Assembly: GCA_028671895.1 (NCBI GenBank)
Contig: CM053802.1
Coordinates: 15,631,631-15,695,630, forward strand
DNA: 64,000 bases
Direction of reading: 5' to 3'
Origin: Oenanthe sinensis
Taxonomy: Eukaryota; Streptophyta; Magnoliopsida; Apiales; Apiaceae
The number at the start of each line of letters is the position of its first letter. Positions within the stretch are counted from its first letter, which is position 1. A program made the position numbers and the translations under genes. Positions 36,765-48,924 of the stretch are shown piece by piece. Below the pieces are notes generated by a model. It was given only the letters and a program-made list of their open reading frames with translations, was not told the origin of the DNA and searched no databases.

Positions 36765-37504
36765 CTAATGTAGACCACTTGTTTTCTTCCATATCACTAG
36801 CGACTTGAGGAATTCCAAGACCTGCACATATATGCAGAAGAAGGTATAAAAAATACAGCCTGATGCCAGATATAAGATTAAAAGGGAAGGCTAGTGTAAT
36901 AGGGATAGCAGAACTCAGTCTGTGAAGCATCACACAGTGTGTGCAGACATAAACATAAACATATTGTCTGCTTGTTGATATCTTATAATTCTCACAGCTT
37001 ACTAGGTCTGCACACAAGGCACTAGTTCTTTTAGTCCCTAGTTACCCTTCCGAAGGTGAATGCAAGGTCCTTTCTTCCACTAAGTAGCAAGTACATCATG
37101 GTGTTTGAAAATTAAAGACAGTATTTATATGGCACTGTTAACAATTTAGGTCTTCTAAAACCGGCCTTATGTTTTATATACCACTACTCCTAAACTAAAA
37201 AATAAAATTACCTCTGCTGGGTCTCTGAGAGAGTAAAATGCATTGCTTTCTTTGGGCGCAGAAGACACCAATATACCATAACCTCGATTACCCTCTCTCA
37301 GAACCTGAAAAAAATCAATTAAAGCTCGTTTAACATCTTCCAAGAAGTTTTTTATGCTGAGATAGATTATAACTTAATATATCACTTGCTAGGATTACCT
37401 TGAATGCATCTTCATCGGTACGATCATCTCCAACATATATGGGGAGTACATTGTCACAATTACTTAGCCCTAGATCATTATTGCAAAAACCAGTTAGCTT
37501 TTTT

Positions 37505-37542
<38 letters not shown>

Positions 37543-39242
37543 AAGAAAAAAACCTTTAATTATTTTTCTACTTTTTATCAGATATAATTCATGAATCTTG
37601 AAGAAGAGACATCACACACCTAACGATTCTAGTAAAAACTCCACAGCCTTCCCTTTATCCCAATTAAGCACGGGTCGGACCTCTAAAACCTACAAAAAAG
37701 GATGGAAACATTATTAGACTAAATTTTACATATATAATTATATACTGTAAGTGCACATAGCCATGTACAAAATGGTTTAGAGGTAAACCTTCCGCCCATG
37801 GGTTAATCTAAGTCTGGGGTAGTTTTTCATGATGTCATGAACATATTCTGCGATCGTTGTCCAACTCTGCAATGACAGCAAAGAACAACCGTAAATATCA
37901 TTCTTTATCAAAAAAGAGCAACTATAACTTCTTATTTGACTCTTAACAACTCCCACCTTCTCATCTACATTACGGTAGTGAACAGAGACGCAAAATTTAT
38001 TGTTCTCAACTGTAGCTCCTTCTATTTGTTTAGTTATATCAACGAGGGATCTAAAAACCTGCTCAAACATTATAATCAAATGATACTTCAATCATACAGA
38101 ATAAAATAAATGACAACTTAAACATTACCAATATAATATTTGAGAACTATACCTCATCAATCATGGGTAAAAATTCACTAGCAGGTTGGAACAAGTTAAC
38201 TTCTTTACCCTGTCATCATAACAAAGACAATCACTTACTCAGCAAGAAAAAGGTGGGCTTCCATACATTTCTTCAGGGAATATATTTATTATTATCACCT
38301 GTTTGTCAGTGGACCTAACACAATTTGTATGACCATTAGTATTGGACCGAACAGGGCCCATTATGTCCATCCCGTGGCTACCGGCATAGTAGAGTTCTGT
38401 TAGTCCTACAAACTCGAGTACCTGGTAATAGAGTGTATTAAGTATTAGAAAAGAATTATAACTTGAATGCAAAAATTGCTATTGGTTATTGACCTGGCAA
38501 GTACCTTGTCACGACTTCTTCCACTAATGATTGCTGTCGGGAAGTATTTTGCCACATTTTTAACAGCCAAGCGCATCTGTAAATGTCATTAAGAAAGCAA
38601 GGGTGAAATTTTATTTTATTAATTATTTGATTTTCAAAAATCAAATAAGAACTACTAAAAGGATCCCAATAAAATAGACACTACTTGCACAACGTAGTAA
38701 ATTCTCACATGATTAGACATAATGGCCTGATCCGGGTTGTCTACTATTGGTGATAAAGTCCCATCATAGTCCAGAAACAAAACTACTTTTTTACCCTTTG
38801 CATAACTTGTTATTTTCTCAAAGGATGCCAGTGCAGATGGATACTTGAGCTGCGCAGAACCGGAAGAGAAATACAAGTTAGTTGCTAATATAGGAAAAAG
38901 ATAGATCGCACAGCCAACCAAAATGTTAAAAATTATAAAATACAATTTAGTTACCATCCAATTGCGATAGGCAATATCACTATCAGTTGGTTCAGTGCTG
39001 GAATCTTTGTTTAACTTCTTATGAGTGGGAGATGAAGATTTCATGGCATCCAACCAACAGGTGGACAGTACATCATCGAGTAGGCCTGTCTTTTTCCTTG
39101 GGATCGTCAAGAAGAGACTTGAAGAGAAAACTGCACCTGGGGGAGTATATGGCAGCAAAGCAGAATGAAGACCTAACCTTGAGTTGTTCATGGAGGTGGA
39201 TTTAGTGAGAACTGCAGCATTATGATTCGTTTCCAATTCCAT
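36765..39242 (-). CDS. TPP: Trehalose-6-phosphate phosphatase
   Basis: Eleven exons on the minus strand: 39242-38955, 38849-38709, 38576-38505, 38421-38299, 38209-38153, 38058-37957, 37866-37789, 37689-37620, 37469-37399, 37304-37212, 36821-36765; 1152 bases, 383 aa, a normal length. It removes phosphate from trehalose-6-phosphate, the sugar signal made by TPS. HAD-superfamily motifs are intact: LFLDYDGTLSPIVDNPD (nucleophile and acid Asp), IISGRSRDKV, NWDKGKA (Lys) and YVGDDRTDEDAFK. The cap region holds GSHGMDIMGPV and CVSVHYRNV. The C-terminus is supplied by a small last exon (VLEFLKSLVIWKKTSGLH) 390 bases beyond the previous one. The N-terminal ~95 residues are the variable plant extension. 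Confidence 0.95.
37509..37540 (+). repeat. (TA)n microsatellite in a TPP intron
   Basis: About 16 TA units in the intron between exons 37620 and 37469. Likely variable in length. Confidence 0.85.
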
Positions 39243-39282
39243 CAGATACAGAATCTTTGATCAGTTATAAGGTTTGAATCAG

Positions 39283-41167
39283 CTAAGAGTAATATCAAAC
39301 AACGGTGCAAGCAGATGCTTATAGTTTTTTATACCCAACAGATTCTTCCAACCAATCCTCTTATCAACCAAAAGCCGCCTCTCTTAAGCGGTCAAACCCC
39401 ACAATTTTGTACGGATCAAGTAGAGAATAAACTACTGCAACAAAAAAGTGCAGAAAATTATTATAGTCCCATTAAAAAAAGGTTGGTCAACCATACAAAA
39501 TTCTGTATTTATTGTAAATAATATTTGGTTATATAATTCTCTAAAAACATTTAGTTGTCGAATGCATTAATACTGCACCATGATGTTAGGTACCAAACAA
39601 TAACACAAAGTAGTTCACGATACATGCCAAACAATTATTATCGTATAATTTATAATGCAAAAGGAGCAAATAAGGTAGAGTAGTTAATCTCCACCTTCTT
39701 CGCTCAACGTAATATTAACAAATTATATATCTAAGGCGCAACAAGTGCCATCATCCATGCAGATCTCACCATCTGCACATATAACTGTATAGGATCTACT
39801 GTCAACTAGACCTTTTTTTTTTGTTGCTAATATACTAAGTTACTAACAACTAGACTTACGTCTTACTAATCTCAATTCATGACACAAGGCCCCATAATAC
39901 TATTTACTTCAAACTAATTTGAACTAGTGTATGTCAAGTAATTGATTTAATGGTGTACTTATACTTAAATACAAATCAAACGAAAATATAAGAACATAAA
40001 TGTTCATTAGTCGTTATTGATCATAAATAAATCTTTAAGAATAGTAAACCATTTCACTCAAAACATATGAATGAAAACACTAGATACAATTGCAATATAG
40101 ACCAACTGTCAGAATTATTAGTATATATTAATTAGAAGCAAATAAATTGTGTTAAGCTATAGTGAGATACAATTACATTGTTATCACGAGATTCTTTCAT
40201 GCCTTGTATCATTACGCAGTGCTGTGACTTAACTATAAACGATTAAATTTACATCCCAACAACCTCATCAGACCATAAAGTAATTTAAACAGCTGTCAAG
40301 AACAGAAACAAAAAACTAAACAGTAGTAATGGTGGAAAATCTATTTGACCACCAAAAAGAACGTAAACAGAACAGACATTGCCATAAACTCCAATTACTA
40401 GCATTGTTCCAGTAATAAACAGCTAACGAAAAGCAATTGGCCCACACAACCAGATTCTTGGAAGAGAAAATATTGCAGCCAATAATTGAATGTATAAATT
40501 AAAATAATAAAACCACAAAAGGGACAGGAAGAAAAAACATCCGGAACCACATATTATGAACTGGACCTACACCGACCAAAACATGGAGGGAGATTATAAA
40601 TATTTATGTACCCACCCGCAAGCGTTTGTATGACTAAAAACAGATCTAATGGGAGCAGATAACCGAAAGAAGGTTAACAATCGCTAAACCAGAACTTTAG
40701 CAATTAATTACCTACTACTACACTTCTTTTTTAGTAAAATTAACAACATTACGATATTAATGCAATATGCATAATAGCTTCGCCTAATCAGGAACCTGAT
40801 TCTTGAGAGTGGCATAAGTTTATAGAATAAACTAATAAGTTATTCTTTTAAATGATTTAATTATTTATAACGATTATTAATGACGGGTGAAAGTGAAATT
40901 GTTAGGATTGTTTACGGAGGAAGCAACCGACAAAGTCAAAGAAGAATAAGAAGGAGGTTATTACACGTGATATCACATTAGAAGACAATGTCAACAAACA
41001 GAAATAACTGAATAAACGGGAATATATAAACAAATAACTAGAAAAAACATGAAAACAATATAGAATAAATTTAAAATAACGGTGGATAGAAAAATTGAAT
41101 AATCAGATCTGAAATATGATGAATTGGTTTAAGAAAAGGGAAAATTGAGAGAAATGGTGAAATTTAC
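39283..41167 (-). other. Probable 5' leader intron of the TPP gene
   Basis: Runs between the predicted donor at 41167 and acceptor at 39283. AT-rich, with no open frame of note and no repeat element recognised. Confidence 0.4.
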
Positions 41168-41207
41168 CTCGGGAGCAGCGGAGCACTAGATATTGGAAAC
41201 GAGGAGG

Positions 41208-41245
<38 letters not shown>

Positions 41246-41321
41246 GTAACAGAGAAATTATGAGTGCAAGAAAGAGGAGGAGAAGAAGAGGGAAATGAAT
41301 AGCGAGGGGGGAGTTTATATA
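41168..41321 (-). promoter_or_regulatory. TPP promoter (TATA box) and 5' UTR exon
   Basis: On the minus strand TATATAAA lies at 41321-41314, followed by CT-rich leader sequence and a donor (CCCGAG then GTAAAT) ending an untranslated exon at 41168. A good acceptor at 39283 (CTCTTAG) resumes 40 bases before the ATG at 39242. This implies a 1.9-kb 5' leader intron. Exon use is inferred from splice signals only. Confidence 0.5.
41211..41242 (+). repeat. (GT)16 microsatellite in the TPP leader
   Basis: A pure GT run of 32 bases. On the TPP coding strand it is a CA run inside the predicted 5' UTR exon. Confidence 0.9.
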
Positions 41322-42002
41322 GACAAAAATATATACGCCATGTATGTATGTATGTATTTATTTCTGGTTCGATTAAGACGTGCCCAAGGAAATTTCCTAT
41401 GATTATTTTAAACATTGTATTACACATACGGAAACTTGAGTCGAGCGTAGCGATTCAAGGCGCGTGGGCAGCCTTTAATACTTCCCGAACATTTTACTTT
41501 CCGTTTGAATTACCCAACTATTTAAAATTGCATTGCGGGAATAAGTATTTGATATTAAGATTTTTGATGATCACCCGTTTTAGCAAATTATTTCTTTGTT
41601 TTATTTTATTTTATTTATTATTATTATAGTTTGCTACTTTCTATTATATTAATTTATATTTTAATTTTTTTTAATAATAATGTAATAATATAAGAGGTTC
41701 TTTGACCCTTTTAAGTTTATGATTTATTCAAGAATTTTCAACCCTCACTACTTAATTCTCTCAAGATATTTCTTCTTTTTTCTTCTTTCGTTTTCTATCT
41801 AATACACTTACCCACTTCTAATCTTCTTATAATTAAATCTTATATCAATCTTAAAAATAATAATTTTCTTTCCTAATTAAAACTAAACAAGAAAAATAAT
41901 TGAAGGTTATTCTTTTTTATTCTTTTTAATTCCCTTTCTAAATTACATTCTCTTTCCTTAATGCAAATCAAGTGACCCCTAAAAATAAGCTATTATGAAT
42001 AG

Positions 42003-42206
42003 GTCCCGTTTGTCTTAACTTATAAGCAACTTATAAGCTGAAAAAGTTGGTATATATGTACTTTTTCTAAAAATAGTTAACTTATTTTCAAATTTGAAAA
42101 TAAGATTTGGTCTTAAATTTCTAAAATAAATATTAATTTTCAAAAAAAAATATGAAAATACTTTTTAAAAAAATAACTTATTACTTATAAGTTAAGCCAA
42201 ACACCC
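42003..42206. mobile_element. hAT-like MITE, family A copy 2
   Basis: Close relative of 11283-11488 in the same orientation. Ends are GTCCCGTTTGTCTTAACTTA and AGCCAAACACCC. The two copies share most of their interior. Confidence 0.65.
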
Positions 42207-42821
42207 TCATAGTATGGTAAAATACAATTTTACTAGAAGTAGAATTTACTCGAGTTAACTTTTCATTCGTTTCTAATAATACTATACAACTCTCGTTTTA
42301 TCTTAAAAAGCTTTTATGCACATTATTTAAAGAAATGAATTATATTTTTTTTTCATAATATTTAGATAAATTAGTTTGAGTTATAAAATTTAATTTTTAT
42401 TAATTTTTATTATATTTGATTAATTGGTGAAAGTGATGAAGATTCTAGAATTAAAACAATGAGAGTTAAGTATTTCCTGAGTCAATCGATTTTTTTAAAT
42501 AAAATTTTATTCAATTTGAACCCGACTTCGAAACTTAAAGCTCCCAACATAATTTCATAATTTTTTTAAATCAAACTCGTGTCAGGTTTTAAATCGGTCA
42601 AATTTTAACCCGTATATATACGTTATGCGTAATGCATCTAGAAGGAACCTTTCTAGACTAGAAGGTAGAAGTTAATGTACATCACATCGCTTCCCACGGA
42701 TTCAAGTGACCGTTGTTAGTTGGTAGTTGAATCCATTTGCGCGTGGGATACGCTAAAAGCTACAGTACATTGTATTACTACTTTTCTGTTTAAGATGTAA
42801 AATCGTGTTGGTATATTATTT

Positions 42822-43214
42822 AGTAAATTGCAGTCTGGTGGCTCAGTTAAAATGTTTTTATAATTTGATGATTGATGTATTGAATTCAATACTATAATAG
42901 TTAAATAAAATATTCTCATATAAGATGGGACTTCTGCTCGAATTAACCCCAACAAAATTAATGACGATAGTTCTTTTCTTTAAAAAAAAATCAAAAAATG
43001 TTTCTTCTCTTTTCTAATTTGTTCTTAAAAGACGTTTTTGTTCTTATTTTTATAAAATAATTACCAATACTGTTAACCCCATTAGTGTGAATTCGAGCGG
43101 AATCTTCATTTTATTTTAAAATATTTTGTTTAACAATTAAAGTGTTGACTAAAATACATCGGTCATCAAAATGTAAAAATATTTTAGTTCAGACCACCAA
43201 ACTGCAATTTATTA
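42822..43214. mobile_element. Foldback Mutator-like MITE, 393 bp
   Basis: Arms of about 150 bp are inverted copies: AAATTGCAGTCTGGTGG at the left, AAATTGCAGTTTGGTGG on the opposite strand at the right, continuing with gaps (GATGTATT, CTCGAATT, GGGGTTAA). A perfect 10-bp direct repeat, TATATTATTT, flanks it at 42812-42821 and 43215-43224. No coding capacity. Confidence 0.8.
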
Positions 43215-43224
43215 TATATTATTT

Positions 43225-46200
43225 ATACAAGTTAGGGTAGGGCAGAGAACGGATTCGTTTGATGCAGTTTTTGAATAAAATTGTAATAGGAAGGGATGTT
43301 TTCAGTTTTAAAAATTGAAAATCGGAATCAGAATTGAAATATCAATTTTGGTTTTGATTTTAAAATTTTAAAATTGGCTTTTATTAATTCGATTTCAGCT
43401 ATAAAATTAAATAAGATAAAAATAAATTACAATTTAAATAGTAAAGATTTTTTTCCTTTTGAGAAATAAAAATCATTCGTTATCATCAAAGACCATTAAA
43501 CATTAACAATAAAACATAGAAATAGTATAAAAATAAATAATGCAGTGGTAGAAATATAATTAAATAGATGCTTGAGGGTAGGCGGGATGGCTCTGGCAGG
43601 ATTCGGGACGGGTTTTCTAGTATACAGCATCCGTGTGTATCCATTATATTAGCGGGTGTAAATTATATATATATATTTATTTATTTTAATAATTGATTCG
43701 GTTTGATTTTTTCAGTACATTTAAAACCTATCAACAAAACTAAATCTTTATAATAATTTGGTTTTTTATGACTCAATTTTAATAATTTTGGTTGGATTTC
43801 AGTTTTATTTCATTTTTTTGCTCCATCTTAATACAAGTAATGTTGGCTTACTCGCATGATTTTTGAATTTTGGTTCAAAAGAGATTATATACATTTCGAT
43901 GTGGACATTTACCTGAATTGTTGTTATTATGTCCGATAATATTTAAAATTTTAATTTTATCAAAAATTTAATTACCAATATTATAAAATAAAATGAAAAT
44001 ATAAGGCGGTTGTTCAATGTATACAAGTATACCACTAACACTAAGGCACTTATGTATATTATACTTTTCAATTAAATGCTTTAACGTGCATAAAAATGAA
44101 AATAAATATATAGATTATATATTAATAATGTAAAAATTATTATACTTAGAAATCATATCCAAAATTAAGAGTGAACTTAAAATTCGCTTGATAATTTAAA
44201 ACTCAGTTTAAATTAATTAATTAAGACCTTATTTGTTTTGATATTATCCAACAATTTAAGCATGAGTTATTTCGAAGCTAAACAATTATGTAAATAAAAA
44301 TTACATAATAATGAATAAAATATAAATATAATATTAGCTTAATAATCCTAAAATTATTTTTAGGCAACTATGTTAAGACATATTACAATATAATGTCAAA
44401 ATTATTTTTATATATATAAGGGGACACATTTTATTATTATAAAAATATCATATCATTTTTATACTCAAAATACTTATAATTTTTAATAAGTGATCTAAAA
44501 TTGACTTTTTAGGAATATTTTTCCTATATAATATTTATCTAAAAATTATGAATTATAGCTTAATTTTATAAAACTATAAATTACGTAAGTAATTATAAAA
44601 TTTGTGAAAAAATTAGTTCTAAATTAGTTATGAGAAAACTTCTCATAAAAATGACCTTAAATAGCTGTCTCATGTTAAGTTTAATTTTAGCAGAAAATAA
44701 AATTACAATTTTATAAATATTAACTCGCTCCCGGTATTCACGTAAATACCCTTTTGTTGTTATTCTATTTTATTTTAACCTCAAATAATCTTGTGAGATG
44801 AACACGAGGAGCAGCATAATTAGTTATATACTACATATTTTAAGCCAAACTCAAATAACGCGTACAAAATGTGAATGATGTATGTAAGACACCCGCCAAT
44901 TACAAGACAGCTGATCAAAGAAACAAGGTGCCTCCCACAAAAGGCGGGTTCCACACGCATGGCCTGACCGGGTCTACACGTGGAATAGTGACCCTTTATT
45001 GGCAACTTTGGGCAATGACACTAGTTGTCGCGTCAGAGCTGACGTGGCCACGTTACCAGTTGGCCCACAATTATAATAAACTTATCTGTCGCTTTTCATT
45101 ACAGCTGGGTGGTGACTCATCAGGGACGGTTTGGAAATCGTGGGGAGCTTTCCTCTAGTTTGGTCAGTTTCCATCTAATTTACACTCCCATTGTTTTTTT
45201 GCTAATCAATTTCACTCCCGTTATTTTTTTAATAATTCAATTTATAATCTTATAAACGAGTATCTGTAAGAACGAATGAATATCCGTTCTAAAAAATTCT
45301 AAACATGCAACAGATAAAAAATAAACTCTTTTTTACTATTTGAACTATATAATCGTGCTCACCCCATTATTTGTTATACACTATTTACTAATTTTGATTA
45401 GGGTCCTTTTCAATTTGTAGGTGAAACATAAAATTTAAACTATTGTTAGTTTTAATAAATTTATTCATAATATATAAAAATTAATAAAATGATAATATAA
45501 TATTGTAAGTGATCTTTAGAACAAGTAATATTTATTTTTATATAGTGAATTACAATATTTAAGATAAATAACCGAAGCATGTATATATTTTTTAAATTAT
45601 TCATAAGTTTACTTTAACTATTATACAAATGATAAAATAATAAAACAAACCTGGTCTATATTTGTAAATTACAACCATTTAAATATTTTTTTAATATATT
45701 AAATTGATTATAATGTATGTGTATTAAGAAATATATGGTCCACTGAGAGAAAACTCGTATTACCCTAAGTATTAGTATCATAATTGTTTGGAATATGAAT
45801 ATTAAAGTTATAAATATATAAAATTAAATTAAATTACTAACTCAAAGTGATAGAAATATTTTGTTTTCACTGACGGCTACAGTGTTGACTAATAACCTAA
45901 GTATCAAATTATATATAATAAAAATTAATAATAAAAACATACTTGAACAATTGAGTAATAAAGTTCATCAATCTTACTACCTCAGCCGACATAGAAGTAT
46001 ATTTTTATATTGGCAATATAAACGTGTTCTAGTAGCTTTAAACAAAGTCTTAACTATAATTAACTAACATTTCTTTTGCGTTTCAATGCAGTTGCCTGAT
46101 TGCTTCTTAGATATAAACAATACCCTTTATACTTAAACTAAAATCGAAGGTATTGACTTGAAAGTCAGAGCACTAATCAACCAGCATAATTGTTCGCAAG

Positions 46201-46293
46201 CAATTAGGTCATGCTAGTGTAAACAATTAATAACACACATATATGCACCAATATTCAAATAGAAATCAAGTCAAATTTAAAAATTAATCGAAA
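43225..46293. other. AT-rich intergenic DNA with one GC-richer island
   Basis: About 3 kb without a recognisable gene. The only compositionally distinct part is the island at 44880-45165. Open frames across the island look like chance. Confidence 0.45.
44880..45165. promoter_or_regulatory. Orphan GC-richer island rich in ACGT-type binding sites
   Basis: A G-box/ABRE core CACGTGG at 44977-44983, the 12-base palindrome ACGTGGCCACGT at 45042-45053 with TGACGTGG overlapping it, a GCN4/AP-1-like TGACTCA at 45113-45119 and a GGCCCA motif near 45062 cluster in under 300 bases. Such clusters are usual in bZIP/bHLH-controlled promoters. The nearest gene whose 5' end faces it is TPP, with its TATA box about 3.6 kb away. 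It may belong to a non-coding transcript or a distant enhancer. Confidence 0.4.
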
Positions 46294-46302
46294 TCACATA
46301 TT

Positions 46303-47003
46303 AGGGAATTCTTATTGGTACCCCTGTATTTTTGCCTTTTTCAAATAGTACCCAAAAAATGATTAGTTTTCAAATGGTACCGTTAAAGTATTGATACAAT
46401 ACGTGTTATACCCCTCCCGTTAACAACTGTTAATCAAACGTTTTAGTCAATTAATTTCATCTTAAATACAGTAGAAAAACACATTAACTAATAACGAGAT
46501 GATATTTATTAGCAATACCATCACAAAAGGACACATGATAACAAAATCATTCAAAATAACATCCATCAATAATAAGTAACATATTTCTAAAAAATTATTT
46601 TTGTAATGTATTTAACAAATCAATACCATACCAAGATAAGTTCAGGTATTACCAAAAACAAATTAAGTCAGAAAATCTAATATGAACAAAATAAGATAAA
46701 TTTTTAAGGCTGAGATGGACCAAGCTGGGAAATATTAATCTTAGTAGCTTGTGATACATTGTTCTACTTTCTACCCTTTCATTTCTTCTTAGTTTTCTGC
46801 TTTTAAACTCCACTTGTAGCTATGCATTCTTTTATGCTGCATCCTTTACTCGCACACAAGAAAATAACACATATATATACACACACCACACAAGAAAATA
46901 CAGAATACACATACACACACATCATACAACAAATACATAATACACATATACACATACACACACACACACATCATATAAGAAACACATAACACACATATGT
47001 GAG

Positions 47004-47054
<51 letters not shown>

Positions 47055-47473
47055 ACATACCTCAATTATGAGTTTACGGGAGATGAATCGATGATAGGAA
47101 TCTTATTTACTTCGGCAATGATTATCAATCGAAACTCGCATGATGATTTTCCTCAATTCTCTTCAAAACCCTCTTTTATTAATTTCGCTCAAATAAAACC
47201 CTAACCCAATAGATTGATATAATACATTCAGTTCGTCTAAATTTATGATATATATAGTTTTATTATTTTCTTAGTAATAAAAATATATTTTAAATAATAA
47301 TTATTTTTATTTTAAAATCAAATCAATTGACTTAACGTTTGATTAACAGTGGTTAACGGGAGGGGTATAACAAGTACTGTACCAATACTTCAAGGGTACC
47401 ATTTGGAAGCCAATTAGTTTTTGGGCACCATTTGGAAAAGGTAAAAGTACAAAGGTATCAATAAGAATTTTCC
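46303..47473. mobile_element. Foldback Mutator-like element, 1171 bp
   Basis: Terminal inverted arms of about 165 bp: ATTCTTATTGGTACCCCTGT at the left corresponds to ATTCTTATTGATACCTTTGT on the opposite strand at the right, and both run on through TACCCCTCCCGTTAAC and AATCAAACGTT. It is flanked by a 9-bp direct repeat TCACATATT (46294-46302, 47474-47482). The interior contains CA-rich and long AT microsatellites and a less AT-rich stretch near 46720-46860, but no intact transposase. Confidence 0.78.
47011..47052 (+). repeat. (AT)21 microsatellite
   Basis: A pure AT run inside the foldback element, preceded by CA-rich DNA from about 46880. Confidence 0.9.
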
Positions 47474-47810
47474 TCACATATTTAATCTAATCTAATGCCT
47501 CCTGGAGAGCACCTTACACAATTAAAATATATCCTCCCATACACATCTAATCCCCTCCGTTTTTAATTTATTTTTTTCCGCCAATTGATGAACGTTTTTT
47601 TAAATCTAACTTCACCACATTTTTTCCATCTCCCAATTATTAGTTTTCATACTATGTGTGCTATATTCCGGTAATTTTCATTTTTCCGACAATCTTCATA
47701 TGTATTTATTTAACAAAACTGGTGATTTTGATGATTCTTATAATACAAATTAGTGATTTTTATACTACAAATTTGTGATTTTTTCATATATTTAAATAAC
47801 ATGGAAATGA
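47474..47810 (+). repeat. 330-bp repeat, copy R1
   Basis: Begins with CACATATTTAATCTAATCTA and continues through AATCCCCTCCGTTTTTAATT and TACTATGTGTGCTATATTCC. It matches R2 (48553-48912) directly and R3 (48925-49265) in inverted orientation. Confidence 0.8.
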
Positions 47811-47930
47811 TTTTTTTTGGACGACAGAGGATAAACACTTTACTACTTATGCTAGATAATGTGATTTTAATTCGGTTAATAGGAACGAGAATATTAAAAT
47901 TTAATTTGCATTAATCGGGTTGAAATTTCA

Positions 47931-48149
47931 TTATTTAGAAGACACCTTAATGATATGATTATTCCAATTTTTGTCGAAATCTGTAACATTTAGTACTGTT
48001 TTAAGTACATAATCCAGGGGTGCCAATGTGCCATGGAAGACAAATGCCTGCTTGCGGATGGCCTTGGAAGATTTTGTTGTGTTGCATTGCATGTTATCGA
48101 AATCGAGTCCCACGGGATCTTGCCGTGGCAGCTCTAGTAGATGAATCAT
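47931..48149 (-). other. Possible captured gene fragment
   Basis: A 72-codon open frame on the minus strand, less AT-rich than its surroundings, reading MIHLLELPRQDPVGLDFDNM and later KQAFVFHGTLAPLDYVLK. It sits between repeat copies R1 and R2. I do not recognise the family. It could be a host exon carried by a transposon, or chance. Confidence 0.25.
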
Positions 48150-48552
48150 ATAACTGTCAGTCTGTCATTGAGATTCGTCAACTCAAGACACGATGATTTT
48201 AGAAGTTAATATCAGTTATTATTGTCCGTGCAAGAATGAGGCAACAAAAATTTGAAACGACAAGAGTCTAGAACAGGTAGGCTAAAATTCGAACACAAAT
48301 AGCAGTTTTAAACCGCGCATACACAAGACTCTTGCATCGCAAGGACATGTAGATACAATAGTTTATATGACAATGTACACAAGATTACAAGAAGGTTCCA
48401 CCATGCGTAGTTTTAAAGGACTTCTCTTGTAAGTCGCCTCATATCCTAACTATTCTGAGCATGTATCTGGTTTTTCATCATACATGTTGGCTGTTGATAT
48501 ACCAAAGGAGCCATAACAATGTGTTAAAACAGAATTATGACTTTTAATTTTA

Positions 48553-48912
48553 GTTATGGGTATCGATAAGAATTTCTCTCACATGTTTAATCTAAATTTA
48601 ATGCCCCCATAGAGCACCAAATACAATTAAAATATACCCTCCCATACACAATCTCATCTAATCCCCTCCGTTTTTAATTTGATTTTTTCTGTCAATTGAT
48701 GAACGTTTTTCAAAACTAACTTCACCACATTTTTTTTCATCTCCCAATGATCAGTTTTCATACTATGTGTGCTATATTCCAGCGATTTTCATTTTTCCGA
48801 CAATCTTCATATGTATTTATTTAACAAAGCTGATGATTTTGATGATTCTTATAATACGAAGTACAAATTAGTGAACTTTATATTACAAATTTGTGATTTT
48901 TTTTCATATATT
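48553..48912 (+). repeat. 330-bp repeat, copy R2
   Basis: Direct copy of R1. It also includes about 20 bases matching the terminal arm of the neighbouring foldback element (GTATCGATAAGAATTT), so the duplicated block spans that insertion boundary. Confidence 0.8.
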
Positions 48913-48924
48913 ACATTTGTTACT

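Noticed and set aside
37030..37110. Alternative last TPP exon reading WKKGPCIHL
   Set aside because: The exon at 36821-36765 gives a far better family match (EFLKSLVIWKK).
44871..45158. 95-codon plus-strand frame through the ACGT island
   Set aside because: The frame follows regulatory-type motifs, shows no domain, and is explained by lower AT content.
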